In this document: piece by piece, positions 1 to 11,205 of the stretch
Layout: each line of letters opens with the position of its first letter
Numbering within the stretch: position 1 is the stretch's first letter
Source of the DNA: Humitalea rosea
Lineage (GTDB): Bacteria > Pseudomonadota > Alphaproteobacteria > Acetobacterales > Acetobacteraceae
Length of the DNA: 64,000 nt
Direction of reading: 5' to 3'
NCBI RefSeq assembly: GCF_003253705.1
Contig: NZ_QKYU01000013.1
Coordinates: 1-64,000, forward strand
Made by a program: the position numbers and the translations under genes
Notes under the pieces: model-generated
The model's input: the letters and a program-made list of their open reading frames with translations, nothing else
What the model was told of the DNA's origin: nothing
Databases searched by the model: none

Positions 1-109
1 GGGAATAGGGTGCTCCCATCGACGCTGGCCTCCTACCCAGCCAGAACCTTGAATCAGATCACCCTCCGCGTCGGGAAGAAAATTCGATTCAGCCCCAACG
101 CATCCCGCT
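1..109. other. Window start, no gene seen
   Basis: These 109 bases hold no supported coding sequence. They are the region downstream of the LysM gene stop, and no terminator hairpin with a T-run is visible. Confidence 0.5.
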
Positions 110-1393
110 CTAGAACCCCGGAACTGCGAAGATCTGGCCGGGGAAGATGAGCGCGGGATCGCGGATCTGGTCCCGGTTCGCCTGGTAGATCACGGTGTAG
201 CGGATGCCGTGGCCATAGGCGTTGCGGGCGATGCGCCAGAGGTTGGTGCCGGGCTGCACCACCACGCGCCCATCGGTGAGGCCGCCTTCGGGCAGGGCCT
301 CCCGCGCGAAGGGCACTTCAATCCGCGCGGCGACCGCGGTGCCGGCCTGGGCCAGCTGATCCAGCCGCAGCATATGCGTGCCCACGGTGGGCGGGGCTGA
401 TGGCGTCAGCGCCCAGCGGCCTTCCACCCCTGCGACGGCGTCACCGGCATGGCGTTCGTCCACGTAGATTCGCACCGGCGTGCCCGGGGGCGCGGTGCCG
501 GCGAAGCGGATGGCGCCGGCGCTGTCGTAATCGACGATATCCAGCCCGAGTCGCAGCGGCGAGGGGGTGCGGCCCGCGGGCGTTGCCTCGGCCGCGCCTT
601 GCAGCAGCCGCGGCGCGGCGGTGGCGGTGCTCGGCGGCAGCAGCGCCACCAGCGGGCCACGTGCGGGCGTGGCGGCCTCGGTGGCGGGCGTGGCCTCGGG
701 GATGACCACGAGCACGGTGTCGGTGCCGGCGACCTCCCGCCCATCGGGCTGGCGGGCGCGCAAGGTCAGTTCGCGGGCGCCCGCGGCCAGCGGATCGGCG
801 GGGAGGATGACCCATTCGCCACGCCCGTCGGCGCGGGCATTGCCGAGTTCCTGCCCGCCTTCCATCAGGCGCACCTCCGCACCCGGCGCGGCGCGGCCGG
901 CGATCACGGCAGTGCCGCGGGCGCCGATGCGGGCGACGTCGAAGCTTGGTGCGGCGGGGTCGGACTGGGGCTGCGGTGCGGCCTGGGGCGCGACGGTGGC
1001 GGCGGGCCTTGCTGCGGCGGGCTGGGCGGGCGCGGGATCGGCGCGGGCCACCACGGCAGGGTGGGGTGAGGGTGCGACGGTGGCGGCCGGTGCCGTCGCC
1101 ACGACAGCGGCGGGGGGCACGGCTGCCGGCGCCGGGTCCGGCTGCGCGGCGGCCATGGCCGGCGACGGGGTGGTGACGGCCGCGGCAGGGCGCGGGGTGG
1201 CCAGCGGTGGGGTGGCCAGCGGCGGGGTGGCTTGCGTGGCGGTCGAGGGCGCGGTCTGCGTCGCGATCGGGCGTGAGACGGGAAGCAGCAAGGTGCCCGG
1301 CGCCGGCGCTGGAGCCGCGCCGAACAGCCACCAGGCAGCGACACCCACCGATGCCGCACCTCCGAGTCCGAGGACTGCCGCCTTGATCGTCAT
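110..1393 (-). CDS. LysM domain protein with membrane anchor
   Basis: The 427-residue protein begins with a hydrophobic segment (about residues 5-23, AAVLGLGGAASVGVAAWWLF) that should anchor it in the inner membrane or act as an uncleaved signal. A long Ala/Pro/Thr-rich linker follows, then Ig-like or Big-like segments around residues 125-200 and 260-330. A C-terminal LysM domain (last ~50 residues, starting VVVQPGTNLWRIARNAYG) is the peptidoglycan-binding module. The start ATG at 1393 was chosen because it directly precedes the hydrophobic segment; the frame stays open much further upstream, but that part is compositionally junk. It is divergent from the cytochrome b gene. The probable role is cell-envelope attachment; no enzymatic domain is visible. 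Confidence 0.8.
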   Translation of the reverse strand: MTIKAAVLGLGGAASVGVAAWWLFGAAPAPAPGTLLLPVSRPIATQTAPSTATQATPPLATPPLATPRPAAAVTTPSPAMAAAQPDPAPAAVPPAAVVATAPAATVAPSPHPAVVARADPAPAQPAAARPAATVAPQAAPQPQSDPAAPSFDVARIGARGTAVIAGRAAPGAEVRLMEGGQELGNARADGRGEWVILPADPLAAGARELTLRARQPDGREVAGTDTVLVVIPEATPATEAATPARGPLVALLPPSTATAAPRLLQGAAEATPAGRTPSPLRLGLDIVDYDSAGAIRFAGTAPPGTPVRIYVDERHAGDAVAGVEGRWALTPSAPPTVGTHMLRLDQLAQAGTAVAARIEVPFAREALPEGGLTDGRVVVQPGTNLWRIARNAYGHGIRYTVIYQANRDQIRDPALIFPGQIFAVPGF

Positions 1394-1540
1394 GCCGCTG
1401 TAACTAGGCTCCTGCCAGAAGGGCCACAAGCGCGGAAGTCGGCGTAAGAGCAAGGGGTTGCATGAATTTAGATGCTGCGGCCCTGCCGTACGCGTCCCAT
1501 GCGGGTGTAGGGTGACGCTGCAGTGCGGCAGGAGCCATTC
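1394..1540. promoter_or_regulatory. Divergent intergenic region, LysM gene / cytochrome b gene
   Basis: These 147 bp separate two divergently transcribed genes and must carry both promoters. No convincing -35/-10 pair stands out. A GCAGGAG ribosome binding site at about 1528-1534 serves the cytochrome b start. Confidence 0.35.
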
Positions 1541-2230
1541 ATGAGCGACGGGGCGAGCGGGACGACGGCGGGGATGACGCGGATTCGGGTGTGGGACCCC
1601 TGGGTTCGCCTGGTGCATTGGAGCCTGGTGGGGCTGGTGGCGCTCTCCTGGTGGACGGCCGAGACCGGGCGGATGGCTCTGCACATCACCTCGGGGTTGA
1701 TCATCCTGGCGCTGGTGGTGTTCCGGATCCTCTGGGGGTTGGTGGGCTCCGAGAATGCCCGTTTCGCCCATTTCCTGCGCTCGCCGAAGCTGGCGTTGGC
1801 GCATCTGCGGGCCTGGCGCGAGCGGGAGCCGGACCATGAGACGACCCACAACGCCGCCGGCGGCTGGATGGTCATCGCGATTCTGGGGCTACTGCTGATC
1901 CAGGCGGTGACCGGGCTGTTCTCGAAGGACGAGGTGCTGGCGCGTGGGCCGCTGGCCCGCCGCGTCTCAGATGGTGTCAGCGATCTGCTCAGCGATGTGC
2001 ATGGGGCGACCTTCAACCTCGTGCTGGCCGTGGTGGCGCTGCATGTGGTGGCGGTCGTGGCCTATCGGGTGCTGAAGGGCCAGGATCTCGTGCGGCCGAT
2101 GATCACCGGCATCAAGCGCCTGCCGGCCGCCTATGCCGCATCGGCGCCACGCCTGGCGCCGGCCTGGCTGGGCGCCGTGCTGCTGGCCTTGGCGGCAGCC
2201 CTTTCGGTGTGGGTTTCCCGCCTGGGCTGA
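1541..2230 (+). CDS. Cytochrome b561-type membrane protein
   Basis: This 229-residue integral membrane protein is of the cytochrome b561 / Ni-Fe hydrogenase b-subunit type. The N-terminal motif WDPWVRLVHWSLVGLVALSW carries the first candidate heme-ligand histidine. Further histidines lie in ALHITSGLI and in the fourth helix (VALHVVAVVAYRV). About four core membrane helices plus a C-terminal helix are apparent. It probably passes electrons between quinone and a c-type cytochrome; the convergent cytochrome c' gene fits this as a partner, though that is inference. ATG 1541 is preferred over an upstream GTG because an AGGAG sits seven bases before it. Confidence 0.85.
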   Translation: MSDGASGTTAGMTRIRVWDPWVRLVHWSLVGLVALSWWTAETGRMALHITSGLIILALVVFRILWGLVGSENARFAHFLRSPKLALAHLRAWREREPDHETTHNAAGGWMVIAILGLLLIQAVTGLFSKDEVLARGPLARRVSDGVSDLLSDVHGATFNLVLAVVALHVVAVVAYRVLKGQDLVRPMITGIKRLPAAYAASAPRLAPAWLGAVLLALAAALSVWVSRLG

Positions 2231-2235
2231 ACCCA

Positions 2236-2262
2236 ATGATCGCTTCGGGATGAAGCGATCAT
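2236..2262. terminator. Bidirectional hairpin between convergent genes
   Basis: A perfect 11-bp inverted repeat (ATGATCGCTTC / GAAGCGATCAT, 5-nt loop) lies between the convergent stop codons of the cytochrome b and cytochrome c' genes. There is no T-tract, so it may act as an mRNA-stabilising hairpin or a weak bidirectional terminator. Confidence 0.55.
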
Positions 2263-2296
2263 GGCCGTTGCGGTATTGCGGCGGCGCGGCCGGGCG

Positions 2297-2761
2297 CTAC
2301 CGCGACCGGTAGCCGCGATGGCATCCGACGCAGCTGCCGCCCAGGGCCTGGAACGCGGCCGCCGAGGCTGACGCATCGCCGGACTGCACGGCCGTTCGCA
2401 GCGTCTGCGCCGCCGCAAGCGTCGTCTCGGCGGCTTTTTCGAAGCCCGCGCGATCGGACCAGATGGTCGGCCGCGCCTTGGTGTCGCCGCTGTCGGAACC
2501 GGTGGGGAAGCGACTCGGGACCGAGGCGAGGATCTCCGCGATATCGGCCACACGCGTCGCGAGGGCGCTGACATCGCCGCGCGCCTCCATGACCGGCTTC
2601 ATCACCTCCAGCTGTTCCGACATGCGCTTCATGCTGGCCTTGCGTGCGGCGATCACATCCGCCTGCGCCCAGGCGGCACCGCCTCCCGCGCCAAGCAGCA
2701 AAGCCAGCCCCAGCATCAGGAACCGTGGCTTTGGCCGGGAGGACGGGAAGCATTTCGCCAT
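2297..2761 (-). CDS. Cytochrome c' (c-type heme protein)
   Basis: This 154-residue protein has a Sec signal peptide (FLMLGLALLLGAGGGAAWAQ, cleavage after AWA), so it is periplasmic. The C-terminal heme motif CVGCH (Cys about 144 and 147, His 148) is followed by RGYRSR, and the remainder looks like a four-helix bundle. This is the cytochrome c' / c-556 pattern, in which heme sits at the extreme C-terminus. Family members bind NO or act in electron transfer; the exact role is not visible. The start at 2761 gives a normal-length signal peptide; an alternative ATG at 2797 would add 12 residues. Confidence 0.87.
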   Translation of the reverse strand: MAKCFPSSRPKPRFLMLGLALLLGAGGGAAWAQADVIAARKASMKRMSEQLEVMKPVMEARGDVSALATRVADIAEILASVPSRFPTGSDSGDTKARPTIWSDRAGFEKAAETTLAAAQTLRTAVQSGDASASAAAFQALGGSCVGCHRGYRSR

Positions 2762-2924
2762 GGGGAGTTCGATCCGCGTAAGAGTGAAGACCGGCATAGC
2801 CTGCCATGTCCCCGGCCCGCGTAAAGCAGGCGGATTTCACGGCGGCACATTTGTCCGCGCCGCATGCACTTGCCGCCCGGCCCGGGCTTCGCTATAGCCC
2901 CGCCTCGCGTCCGGCAGGGCCTCA

Positions 2925-3001
2925 CGGAGTGTAGCTCAGCCTGGTAGAGCACTGTGTTCGGGACGCAGGGGCCGGAGGTTCGAATCCTCTCACTCCGACC
3001 A
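2925..3001 (+). tRNA. tRNA-Pro (CGG)
   Basis: A complete cloverleaf is present: acceptor CGGAGTG/CACTCCG, D arm GCTC..GAGC, anticodon stem CTGTG/CGCAG around loop TTCGGGA (anticodon CGG), T arm with GGTTCGAATCC, discriminator A and an encoded CCA. Confidence 0.97.
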
Positions 3002-3016
3002 TCCCGCCGGACCCGA

Positions 3017-3059
3017 GAAGCCCCGCCCGGCCCTGCCGCGGCGGGGCTTCACGCTTTTT
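3017..3059 (+). terminator. Rho-independent terminator after tRNA-Pro
   Basis: Inverted repeat GAAGCCCCGC ... GCGGGGCTTC is followed by ACGCTTTTTG, a classic GC stem plus T-run just downstream of the tRNA. Confidence 0.85.
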
Positions 3060-3199
3060 GGCAGGGGCCTCACTGGGCTTACGTGGTATTTCAGCCACAG
3101 TGTGTCGTATCTATGACGATTTAAGTGGCAAACACCTTCTCAACGGCGACCATTTGCTGTGTTCTGTTGCTCATGGGTCGCGTGAGGAAGGAACTGCAC

Positions 3200-3994
3200 A
3201 TGAAGTCATCGATTTTTGCGGTCGTCGCTTTGGCTTGCGGCTTGGGCGCTGCGGCGCCGGCCATGGCCCAGACCGAAATTGCCGCCATCGACAGCACGCT
3301 GACGGTGACGCCGGCGATCACCACGGATTATGCATTCCGTGGCATCAGCCAGACACGCAACCGCCGCGCCATCCAGTTGAGCCTCGATCTGGAGCATTCC
3401 AGCGGCGTGTATGTCGGCGCCTTCGCCAGCAACGCCAATTTCGGTGTGAACGGCGCGATCTCCAACAACACGCGGCAGGAAGTCGACCTGCTGGCCGGCT
3501 ACCGCTTCAAGGTTGGTGACCTGAAGCTCGACATCGGCGGCATCTACTACACCTACCCGAACTACAGCGCGCAGCCGGTCTCCACCGGTGCCGGCCAGTT
3601 CGAGCAGAATTACTTCGAAGGCGCGGTGAAGGCTGCCTACAGCCTCGAGCCGCTGACGCTGCTCGCCGCCGTCTACGTCTCCCCCGATTTCTTCAACGAA
3701 TCCGGCACCTCGGTTTACCTTGAAGGCGGCGTCGACGCCGCCCTCGACTTCGGCTTCACGTTTTCCGCCCGCATTGGGCAGCAGTGGATCCAGCGCAACA
3801 ACTTCAGCACGCGCGAAGGCAACTTCGGTGGCATCCGCGACTACGCGAACTACTCGGTCTCCGTGTCGCATGAGCTGTTCGCCGGCTTCATGGCCTCGGT
3901 CGGCTACTACAACACGGACCTGGACAAGGCCGATTGCGGCGGGACCAGCTACTGCGGCCAGCGCGTGATCGCGACCCTCAGCCGTCCGTTCTGA
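3200..3994 (+). CDS. TorF-family putative outer membrane porin
   Basis: This 264-residue protein has a signal peptide (MKSSIFAVVALACGLGAAAPAMA, then QTEI). The mature part alternates short amphipathic beta segments and ends in a terminal aromatic residue (SRPF), as expected of an outer-membrane beta-barrel. The conserved opening TVTPAITTDYAFRGISQT is diagnostic of the proteobacterial Gcw_chp/TorF family. The start at 3200 is supported by AGGAAGGA about nine bases upstream and by the signal peptide; earlier in-frame starts would bury it. The gene ends in a strong terminator and is probably monocistronic. Substrate specificity cannot be read from sequence. Confidence 0.88.
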   Translation: MKSSIFAVVALACGLGAAAPAMAQTEIAAIDSTLTVTPAITTDYAFRGISQTRNRRAIQLSLDLEHSSGVYVGAFASNANFGVNGAISNNTRQEVDLLAGYRFKVGDLKLDIGGIYYTYPNYSAQPVSTGAGQFEQNYFEGAVKAAYSLEPLTLLAAVYVSPDFFNESGTSVYLEGGVDAALDFGFTFSARIGQQWIQRNNFSTREGNFGGIRDYANYSVSVSHELFAGFMASVGYYNTDLDKADCGGTSYCGQRVIATLSRPF

Positions 3995-4003
3995 TCAAAT
4001 ACC

Positions 4004-4038
4004 GGATGGCGAGCCTTCGGGCTCGCCATCCTCCGTTT
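4004..4038 (+). terminator. Porin gene terminator
   Basis: A perfect 12-bp stem (GGATGGCGAGCC / GGCTCGCCATCC) with a TTCG tetraloop starts nine bases after the porin stop and is followed by TCCGTTT. It also serves the convergent DUF2842 gene. Confidence 0.85.
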
Positions 4039-4235
4039 CAGGTGTTGGGGCGTTTCGCCGCCCAGGTGATCAGCCGAAGGGCCGGATAGGTCCAGACGAA
4101 GCCGACCACCGCGAAATAGGCCAGTTCGACCAGCCAATGCGCCCCGCGCAGGCGGTCCCCGATGGCGACGACCACCGCGGCATAGGCGGTGAAGGCGACC
4201 AGCCCGACGGCGATCGCGATGGGAGTGCGGCTCAT
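4038..4235 (-). CDS. DUF2842 small membrane protein
   Basis: This is a 65-residue protein with two predicted membrane helices (AIAVGLVAFTAYAAVVVAI and LVELAYFAVVGFVWTYPAL). Size, helix spacing and the terminal ALRLITWAAKRP match the alphaproteobacterial DUF2842 family of unknown function. The ATG at 4235 fits the family length; the longer open frame upstream is not protein-like. It is convergent with the porin and divergent from apt. Confidence 0.75.
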   Translation of the reverse strand: MSRTPIAIAVGLVAFTAYAAVVVAIGDRLRGAHWLVELAYFAVVGFVWTYPALRLITWAAKRPNT

Positions 4236-4369
4236 AACCCGCCCAATGGCCCGTTTGCGCGGCCACGCCAAGCCTGAACCGGTTGCGTCCCACGCCTTGC
4301 CCGGCCTATGCACGCGGCGATGCCGCGCCAGATCTCCGGCGGCTGTCCAGGGGATGAGGCTGAACAGGC

Positions 4370-4891
4370 ATGGCCATTGATCTGAAGGCCCATATCCGGG
4401 GCATCCCTGATTTTCCGAAACCCGGCATTCTTTTTTACGATATTTCCACATTGCTGCGGAATGGCCCGGCCTGGCAGGAAACCGTCAGCCGTCTGGCCGA
4501 TCTGGTGGCGCCCACGGCCCCGACCGCCTTGGCCGGCATCGAAAGCCGCGGCTTTCTCCTCGCGGCGCCGGTGGCCGCGGCCCTCGGTCTCGGCTTCATC
4601 ATGATCCGCAAGCCGCGCAAGCTGCCGGGGGCGACGGTCGGCCTCTCCTACGCGCTGGAATACGGCACCGACCGGATCGAGATGCAGGCCGATGCGGTGA
4701 AGCCCGGCGACCGGGTGGTGCTGCTGGACGATCTGCTCGCGACCGGCGGCACCATGGCCGCGGCCATCCGCCTGCTGCGTGAGGCCGGCGCCGAGGTGCC
4801 GCTCTCGGCCGCGTTGATCGAGCTGACCTTCCTGCAGGGCAGGGCACGGCTCGATGCGCCCTTCGCCTCCCTGCTGGCCTATGACGACTAG
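4370..4891 (+). CDS. apt: Adenine phosphoribosyltransferase
   Basis: This cytosolic enzyme makes AMP from adenine and PRPP (purine salvage). The 173 residues match the family length. The N-terminal [18 protein letters not shown] and the PRPP-binding loop [14 protein letters not shown] (about residues 118-131) are both intact, as is the IRKPRKLPG flexible loop. The stop overlaps the start of the next gene (ATGACGACTAG), so the two are translationally coupled. Confidence 0.96.
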   Translation: MAIDLKAHIRGIPDFPKPGILFYDISTLLRNGPAWQETVSRLADLVAPTAPTALAGIESRGFLLAAPVAAALGLGFIMIRKPRKLPGATVGLSYALEYGTDRIEMQADAVKPGDRVVLLDDLLATGGTMAAAIRLLREAGAEVPLSAALIELTFLQGRARLDAPFASLLAYDD

Positions 4892-5825
4892 CGGCGCCTC
4901 GCTCTCCGGGCGGCGCGCCCTGTTGGCCCTGGCGCTGGCAGCCCGGCCTGCCTGGGCCCAGTCCGCCGATACGGCGACGCTGCTGCTGCCCGGGCCTGAG
5001 ACCGGCCCGCTGGCCCTGTTCGGCGCCCGCGCGGCGGCCGGGCTTGCGCGCAACATGCCCCAGGCCGTGGCGCTGCGGCTGGAGACCCTTGGCGGCCCCG
5101 ACGGCGTCACCGCCGCCAACCGATTCGCGACCAGCGACACCGCGGGCCGCGCGCTGCTGATGCTGCCCGGCGCCGCGGTGCATGCCCGCATGGTGGGCGA
5201 TGCGCGGGTGCAGTTCGAGCCGACGGGTTGGCTGCCGCTGCTCGCGATGCTGCAACCCGCCTGGATTGCCGGGCGCGGGGCCTTGCCCCCAACCGGTGGC
5301 CGCTCGGTCTGGCGCGTCGCCATATCGGGGACGGCCCATGCCGAGGCGGCGGCGCTGCTGGCGCTGGACCTGATGGGGATTCCGGCCGCGCCGGTGATGG
5401 TCGGCGTCTTGCCCGGGGCGGCGGAGGCGGCGATTCGGGCCGATCAGGCCGATGTGCTGATGCTCCTGGGGCCGGACCTGCCGGCGCGGGCGAACTCGCT
5501 CGACCTCCAGCCCTGGCAGATCTTCGAACCGGCCTCCGCCCGCAATCAGGACCAGGCCACCCTGGCGCTGGCCTGCCTCGCGGCGGTGACCTCGCTGCGC
5601 TTGCAGGGGCTGCTGGTGCTGCCGGCGCTGACCGGCAGCGACCAGGCAGCAAGCTGGCGCCTCGCCGCCACGCGCTTCGTCGAGGATGAGCAGCGGGATT
5701 CGCACCAGGGGCTGCTCGGCCCGATCCCGGCGAGCGATCTGATGCCGACACTGTTCCCCGCCCCGGATGCGATCCTGGCCTGGCGGGAATGGGCGCAGCG
5801 GCGGCTCGGCACCCGCGCCGGGTAG
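4881..5825 (+). CDS. Putative secreted protein, possibly TctC/Bug-like
   Basis: This 314-residue protein has a twin-arginine-like or Sec signal ([19 protein letters not shown]), so export to the periplasm is likely. The body is Ala/Leu-rich with alternating alpha/beta character. The segment [20 protein letters not shown] loosely resembles the start of tripartite-tricarboxylate (Bug/TctC) solute receptors, which are abundant in Acetobacteraceae, but I do not see the full family signature. It overlaps the 3' end of apt by 11 bases and is followed by dut after 28 bases, so the three probably form an operon. Function is unassigned. Confidence 0.6.
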   Translation: MTTSGASLSGRRALLALALAARPAWAQSADTATLLLPGPETGPLALFGARAAAGLARNMPQAVALRLETLGGPDGVTAANRFATSDTAGRALLMLPGAAVHARMVGDARVQFEPTGWLPLLAMLQPAWIAGRGALPPTGGRSVWRVAISGTAHAEAAALLALDLMGIPAAPVMVGVLPGAAEAAIRADQADVLMLLGPDLPARANSLDLQPWQIFEPASARNQDQATLALACLAAVTSLRLQGLLVLPALTGSDQAASWRLAATRFVEDEQRDSHQGLLGPIPASDLMPTLFPAPDAILAWREWAQRRLGTRAG

Positions 5826-5853
5826 CGCCGCGGAACCAACCAAGGAAGCAAGC

Positions 5854-6372
5854 ATGACGACGGAGCCAAGCGTGGAGCTGAAGGTGCTCGACCCGCGCCT
5901 GCACGGCTGGGGCCTGCCGCGCTACCAGACCGAGATGGCCGCGGCCATCGACCTGCATGCCTGCATCGACGCGCCCCTGGAGCTGCACCCCGGCGCCGCG
6001 CCGGTGCTGGTGTCCTCCGGCATCGCCGTGCACATGGCGGCCCCGGGGATGGCGGCGCTGGTGCTGCCCCGCTCCGGGCTTGGCCATCGCAAGGGGCTGG
6101 TGCTGGGCAACCTCGTGGGGCTGATCGACCCGGATTACACCGGGCCAGTGCTGGTCAGCGCCTGGAACCGCAATGCGCCGGGCACCGCACCCATCGTGCT
6201 GGAACCCGGCGAGCGCTTTGCCCAGATGATCTTCGTGCCGGTGCTGCGGCCGAGTTTTCGGGTGGTCGAGGAATTTTCCCTGGCCTCCGCGAGGGGGGCG
6301 GGAGGCTTCGGCTCGACCGGTTCGGCGCAGCCGGGCCCCGATGCCGCACCGCGCGGCACCGGAGCCGGCTGA
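5854..6372 (+). CDS. dut: dUTP diphosphatase
   Basis: Hydrolyses dUTP to dUMP, limiting uracil in DNA and feeding dTMP synthesis. The 172 residues contain the five trimeric-dUTPase motifs in order: AAIDLHA (motif 1), PRSGLGHRKGLVLGN (2), GLIDPDYTGPV (3, catalytic Asp), GERFAQMIF (4) and the glycine-rich tail GAGGFGSTG (5). The ATG at 5854 has AAGGAAG upstream. About 20 extra Pro/Ala-rich residues follow motif 5. The gene is convergent with the parvulin gene, only 6 bp away. Confidence 0.95.
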   Translation: MTTEPSVELKVLDPRLHGWGLPRYQTEMAAAIDLHACIDAPLELHPGAAPVLVSSGIAVHMAAPGMAALVLPRSGLGHRKGLVLGNLVGLIDPDYTGPVLVSAWNRNAPGTAPIVLEPGERFAQMIFVPVLRPSFRVVEEFSLASARGAGGFGSTGSAQPGPDAAPRGTGAG

Positions 6373-6378
6373 GCCGGG

Positions 6379-7275
6379 TCAGCGCCGGGTCGGCGCGACA
6401 GCGGGGGGCGGCGGGCTCGCATCCGGCAGGTGGTTCGGCATGGGTGCTGCGACCGGGGTGCCGTCCATGTTGAACCGCTCGATCTTCGCCGCCGAGCGGA
6501 CGCGCTCGATCACCGCACCCACCGCTTCCTCGAAGGCTTGCTGGCGCAGGGCTTCCTTCGATTCGTCGAAGGCGGGCGCAGGGGCGGGGCGGCGTTCCTC
6601 GACCTTGATCACATGCCAGCCGAACTGGCTGCGCACCGGCTCCGGGGCGATCTGGCCGGGCTGCACCGCGAAGGCGGCGGTGGCGAATTCCGCCACCATG
6701 TCGGTGCGCTTGAAGAAGCCGAGATCCCCGCCCTCGGCGGTGCCGGGGCCCGAGCCGCGACGGCGGGCGACCTCGGCGAAATCGACGCCGGGGCGGCGGA
6801 CCTCCTCCAGGATCGAGCGGGCCTCGGCCTCGGTCGGCACCAGGATGTGGCGGGCGTGGACCTCTTCCTCGACCGGGCGGCCCGCGGTCTGGGCGTCGAA
6901 GCGCGCGCGCAAAGCCTCATCCGTGATCGCGGGGGCGATCTCCCGGGTGATGTAGGCCTGCTGCAACACCTGCTCCTCGGCGCGGCGCATGCGGCTGGCG
7001 ACCTCGGGGTCGGCGGCGATGTCGCTGGCGCGGGCGGCGGCCAGGATCGCCTGCTGTGCCGTCAACTGGTCCACCAGCAGCGGGAAGAGCACCTGCGGCG
7101 GGGCATTGCGGTACTGGGCGGGCAGGGCGGTCATCGCCTCCTGCACATCCGACAGCCGGATCTCGGCGCCATCGACGCGGGCGACGACCGGATCGGCGGC
7201 AGGCCCTGGAGCCGGGGCTGGCTGGGCGAGGGCCGTGGTGGAGAGCAAGGCGAAGGCAAGGACGAAGCGACGCAT
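6379..7275 (-). CDS. Parvulin-type peptidyl-prolyl isomerase
   Basis: This 298-residue periplasmic foldase begins with a signal peptide (MRRFVLAFALLSTTALAQ). A helical SurA/PrsA-like chaperone segment follows. The parvulin domain (about residues 145-235) contains EVHARHILV, GGDLGFFKRTDMV and QFGWHVIKVE. The C-terminus is Pro-rich. It should assist folding of envelope proteins. The gene is divergent from secA, whose product exports such clients; that pairing may be functional or coincidental. Confidence 0.9.
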   Translation of the reverse strand: MRRFVLAFALLSTTALAQPAPAPGPAADPVVARVDGAEIRLSDVQEAMTALPAQYRNAPPQVLFPLLVDQLTAQQAILAAARASDIAADPEVASRMRRAEEQVLQQAYITREIAPAITDEALRARFDAQTAGRPVEEEVHARHILVPTEAEARSILEEVRRPGVDFAEVARRRGSGPGTAEGGDLGFFKRTDMVAEFATAAFAVQPGQIAPEPVRSQFGWHVIKVEERRPAPAPAFDESKEALRQQAFEEAVGAVIERVRSAAKIERFNMDGTPVAAPMPNHLPDASPPPPAVAPTRR

Positions 7276-7503
7276 GGGGATGGGTTCCTGGAAGGCGGCG
7301 CAACTTGGCGGAAGCGCTCTGACGCCACAACTCCCGGTGCGGGTGACATGTTGCAACCGCTGCCGCGTTGACCCGCCCCCTTGCCGCGCCTAGATGCGGC
7401 ACGGCCCGCTTTTCCCACAGGGCGGGCCCCACGGGAGCCCCGTGCGCGCGCCTCTTGCCCTGCGCGGGCTATCTCGACTGGGATGACGGAGACCAGGTCT
7501 TCC
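7276..7503. promoter_or_regulatory. Divergent promoter region, parvulin gene / secA
   Basis: This 228-bp non-coding interval between divergent genes must hold the secA promoter. I see no clear consensus elements or SecM-like leader peptide. Confidence 0.35.
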
Positions 7504-10218
<2,715 letters not shown>

Positions 10219-10368
10219 GACGCGCTTACTACAACGCTTGACCCGGCCGCGGCTGGCGCACATGTTCCGGTCGCATTTCGGCCCCGGTTCGGGGCCGCGG
10301 TCGCGCGCGGGCTGATCTTGGCCCAGTCGCGTTACGGCCCAGTCGCGGCGACACAGAAAAGGATAGGC

Positions 10369-10587
10369 ATGTCGAAGGAAGACATGATCGAGTTCAGCGG
10401 TCAGGTGGTTGAGCTTTTGCCCAACGCGATGTTCCGCGTGAAGCTCGACAACGAACATCTCGTCCTGGCTCATACCAGCGGAAAAATGCGGAAAAACCGC
10501 ATCCGCGTGCTGGCGGGTGATCGCGTGAATGTGGAGATGACGCCCTACGACCTGAGCAAGGGCCGCATCACCTTCCGTTTCAAGTGA
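10369..10587 (+). CDS. infA: Translation initiation factor IF-1
   Basis: This 72-residue OB-fold protein ([20 protein letters not shown], ending [10 protein letters not shown]) binds the ribosomal A site during initiation. Length and sequence match the family closely. The start at 10369 has AAAAGGA upstream. The maf frame begins immediately after the stop, suggesting co-transcription. Confidence 0.97.
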   Translation: MSKEDMIEFSGQVVELLPNAMFRVKLDNEHLVLAHTSGKMRKNRIRVLAGDRVNVEMTPYDLSKGRITFRFK

Positions 10588-11205
10588 TTGGCTGCTCAAG
10601 ATAAACCGACCGCGCCGGACGCTCCCGTGCGGCCGGCTCTGATTCTCGCCTCCGCCAGCCCGCGCCGCCTCGACCTCCTCGCGCGGATCGGGGTCGTGCC
10701 GGATCGCGTCTGCCCCACCGAGATCGACGAGACCCCGCTGAAGGCCGAGGTCCCGCGCCTGCTCGCCGCGCGCTTGGCGCGGCAAAAAGCCGAGGCTGCG
10801 GCCGTGCTGGCGCCCGAGGCGCTGGTGCTGGCCGCGGATACGGTGGTCGGCGTCGGCCGCCGCATCCTGCCCAAGGCCGAGACGGAGGAGCAGGCGCTGG
10901 CCTGCCTAGATCTGCTCTCCGGCCGGCGGCACCGGGTCTATACCGGCGTCATGGCCATCCACCCCTCCGGACGGCGGTCGCAGCGACTGGTGTGCAGCAT
11001 CGTCGCCTTCCAGCGGCTGACGGCGCAGCAGCGGGATGCCTATCTCGCGGGCGGGGAATGGCGCGGCAAGGCCGGCGGCTATGCCATCCAGGGCGCCGCC
11101 GAGGGCTTTGTCCGCTTCCTGTCCGGCAGCCATTCCAATGTGGTCGGGCTGCCGCTGTTCGAAACGGCGCAGATGCTGCGCGGCCTGGGCTGGCTCACAC
11201 CATGA
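10588..11205 (+). CDS. maf: Maf-family nucleoside triphosphate pyrophosphatase
   Basis: This housekeeping enzyme hydrolyses non-canonical or selected canonical NTPs (dTTP/UTP-type Maf). The signature ILASASPRRLDLL lies near the N-terminus, followed by PTEIDETPL, LVLAADTVV (catalytic Asp) and GGEWRGKAGGYAIQG. No ATG precedes the signature. Likely starts are TTG at 10588, directly abutting the infA stop, or GTG at 10627. The stop overlaps the next gene as ATGA. About 205 residues from TTG. Confidence 0.93.
   Translation: MAAQDKPTAPDAPVRPALILASASPRRLDLLARIGVVPDRVCPTEIDETPLKAEVPRLLAARLARQKAEAAAVLAPEALVLAADTVVGVGRRILPKAETEEQALACLDLLSGRRHRVYTGVMAIHPSGRRSQRLVCSIVAFQRLTAQQRDAYLAGGEWRGKAGGYAIQGAAEGFVRFLSGSHSNVVGLPLFETAQMLRGLGWLTP

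Noticed and set aside
10333-10360. Direct repeat GGCCCAGTCGCG upstream of infA considered as an operator
   Set aside because: Only two copies, no palindrome, and no known regulator site; probably chance or a minor duplication.
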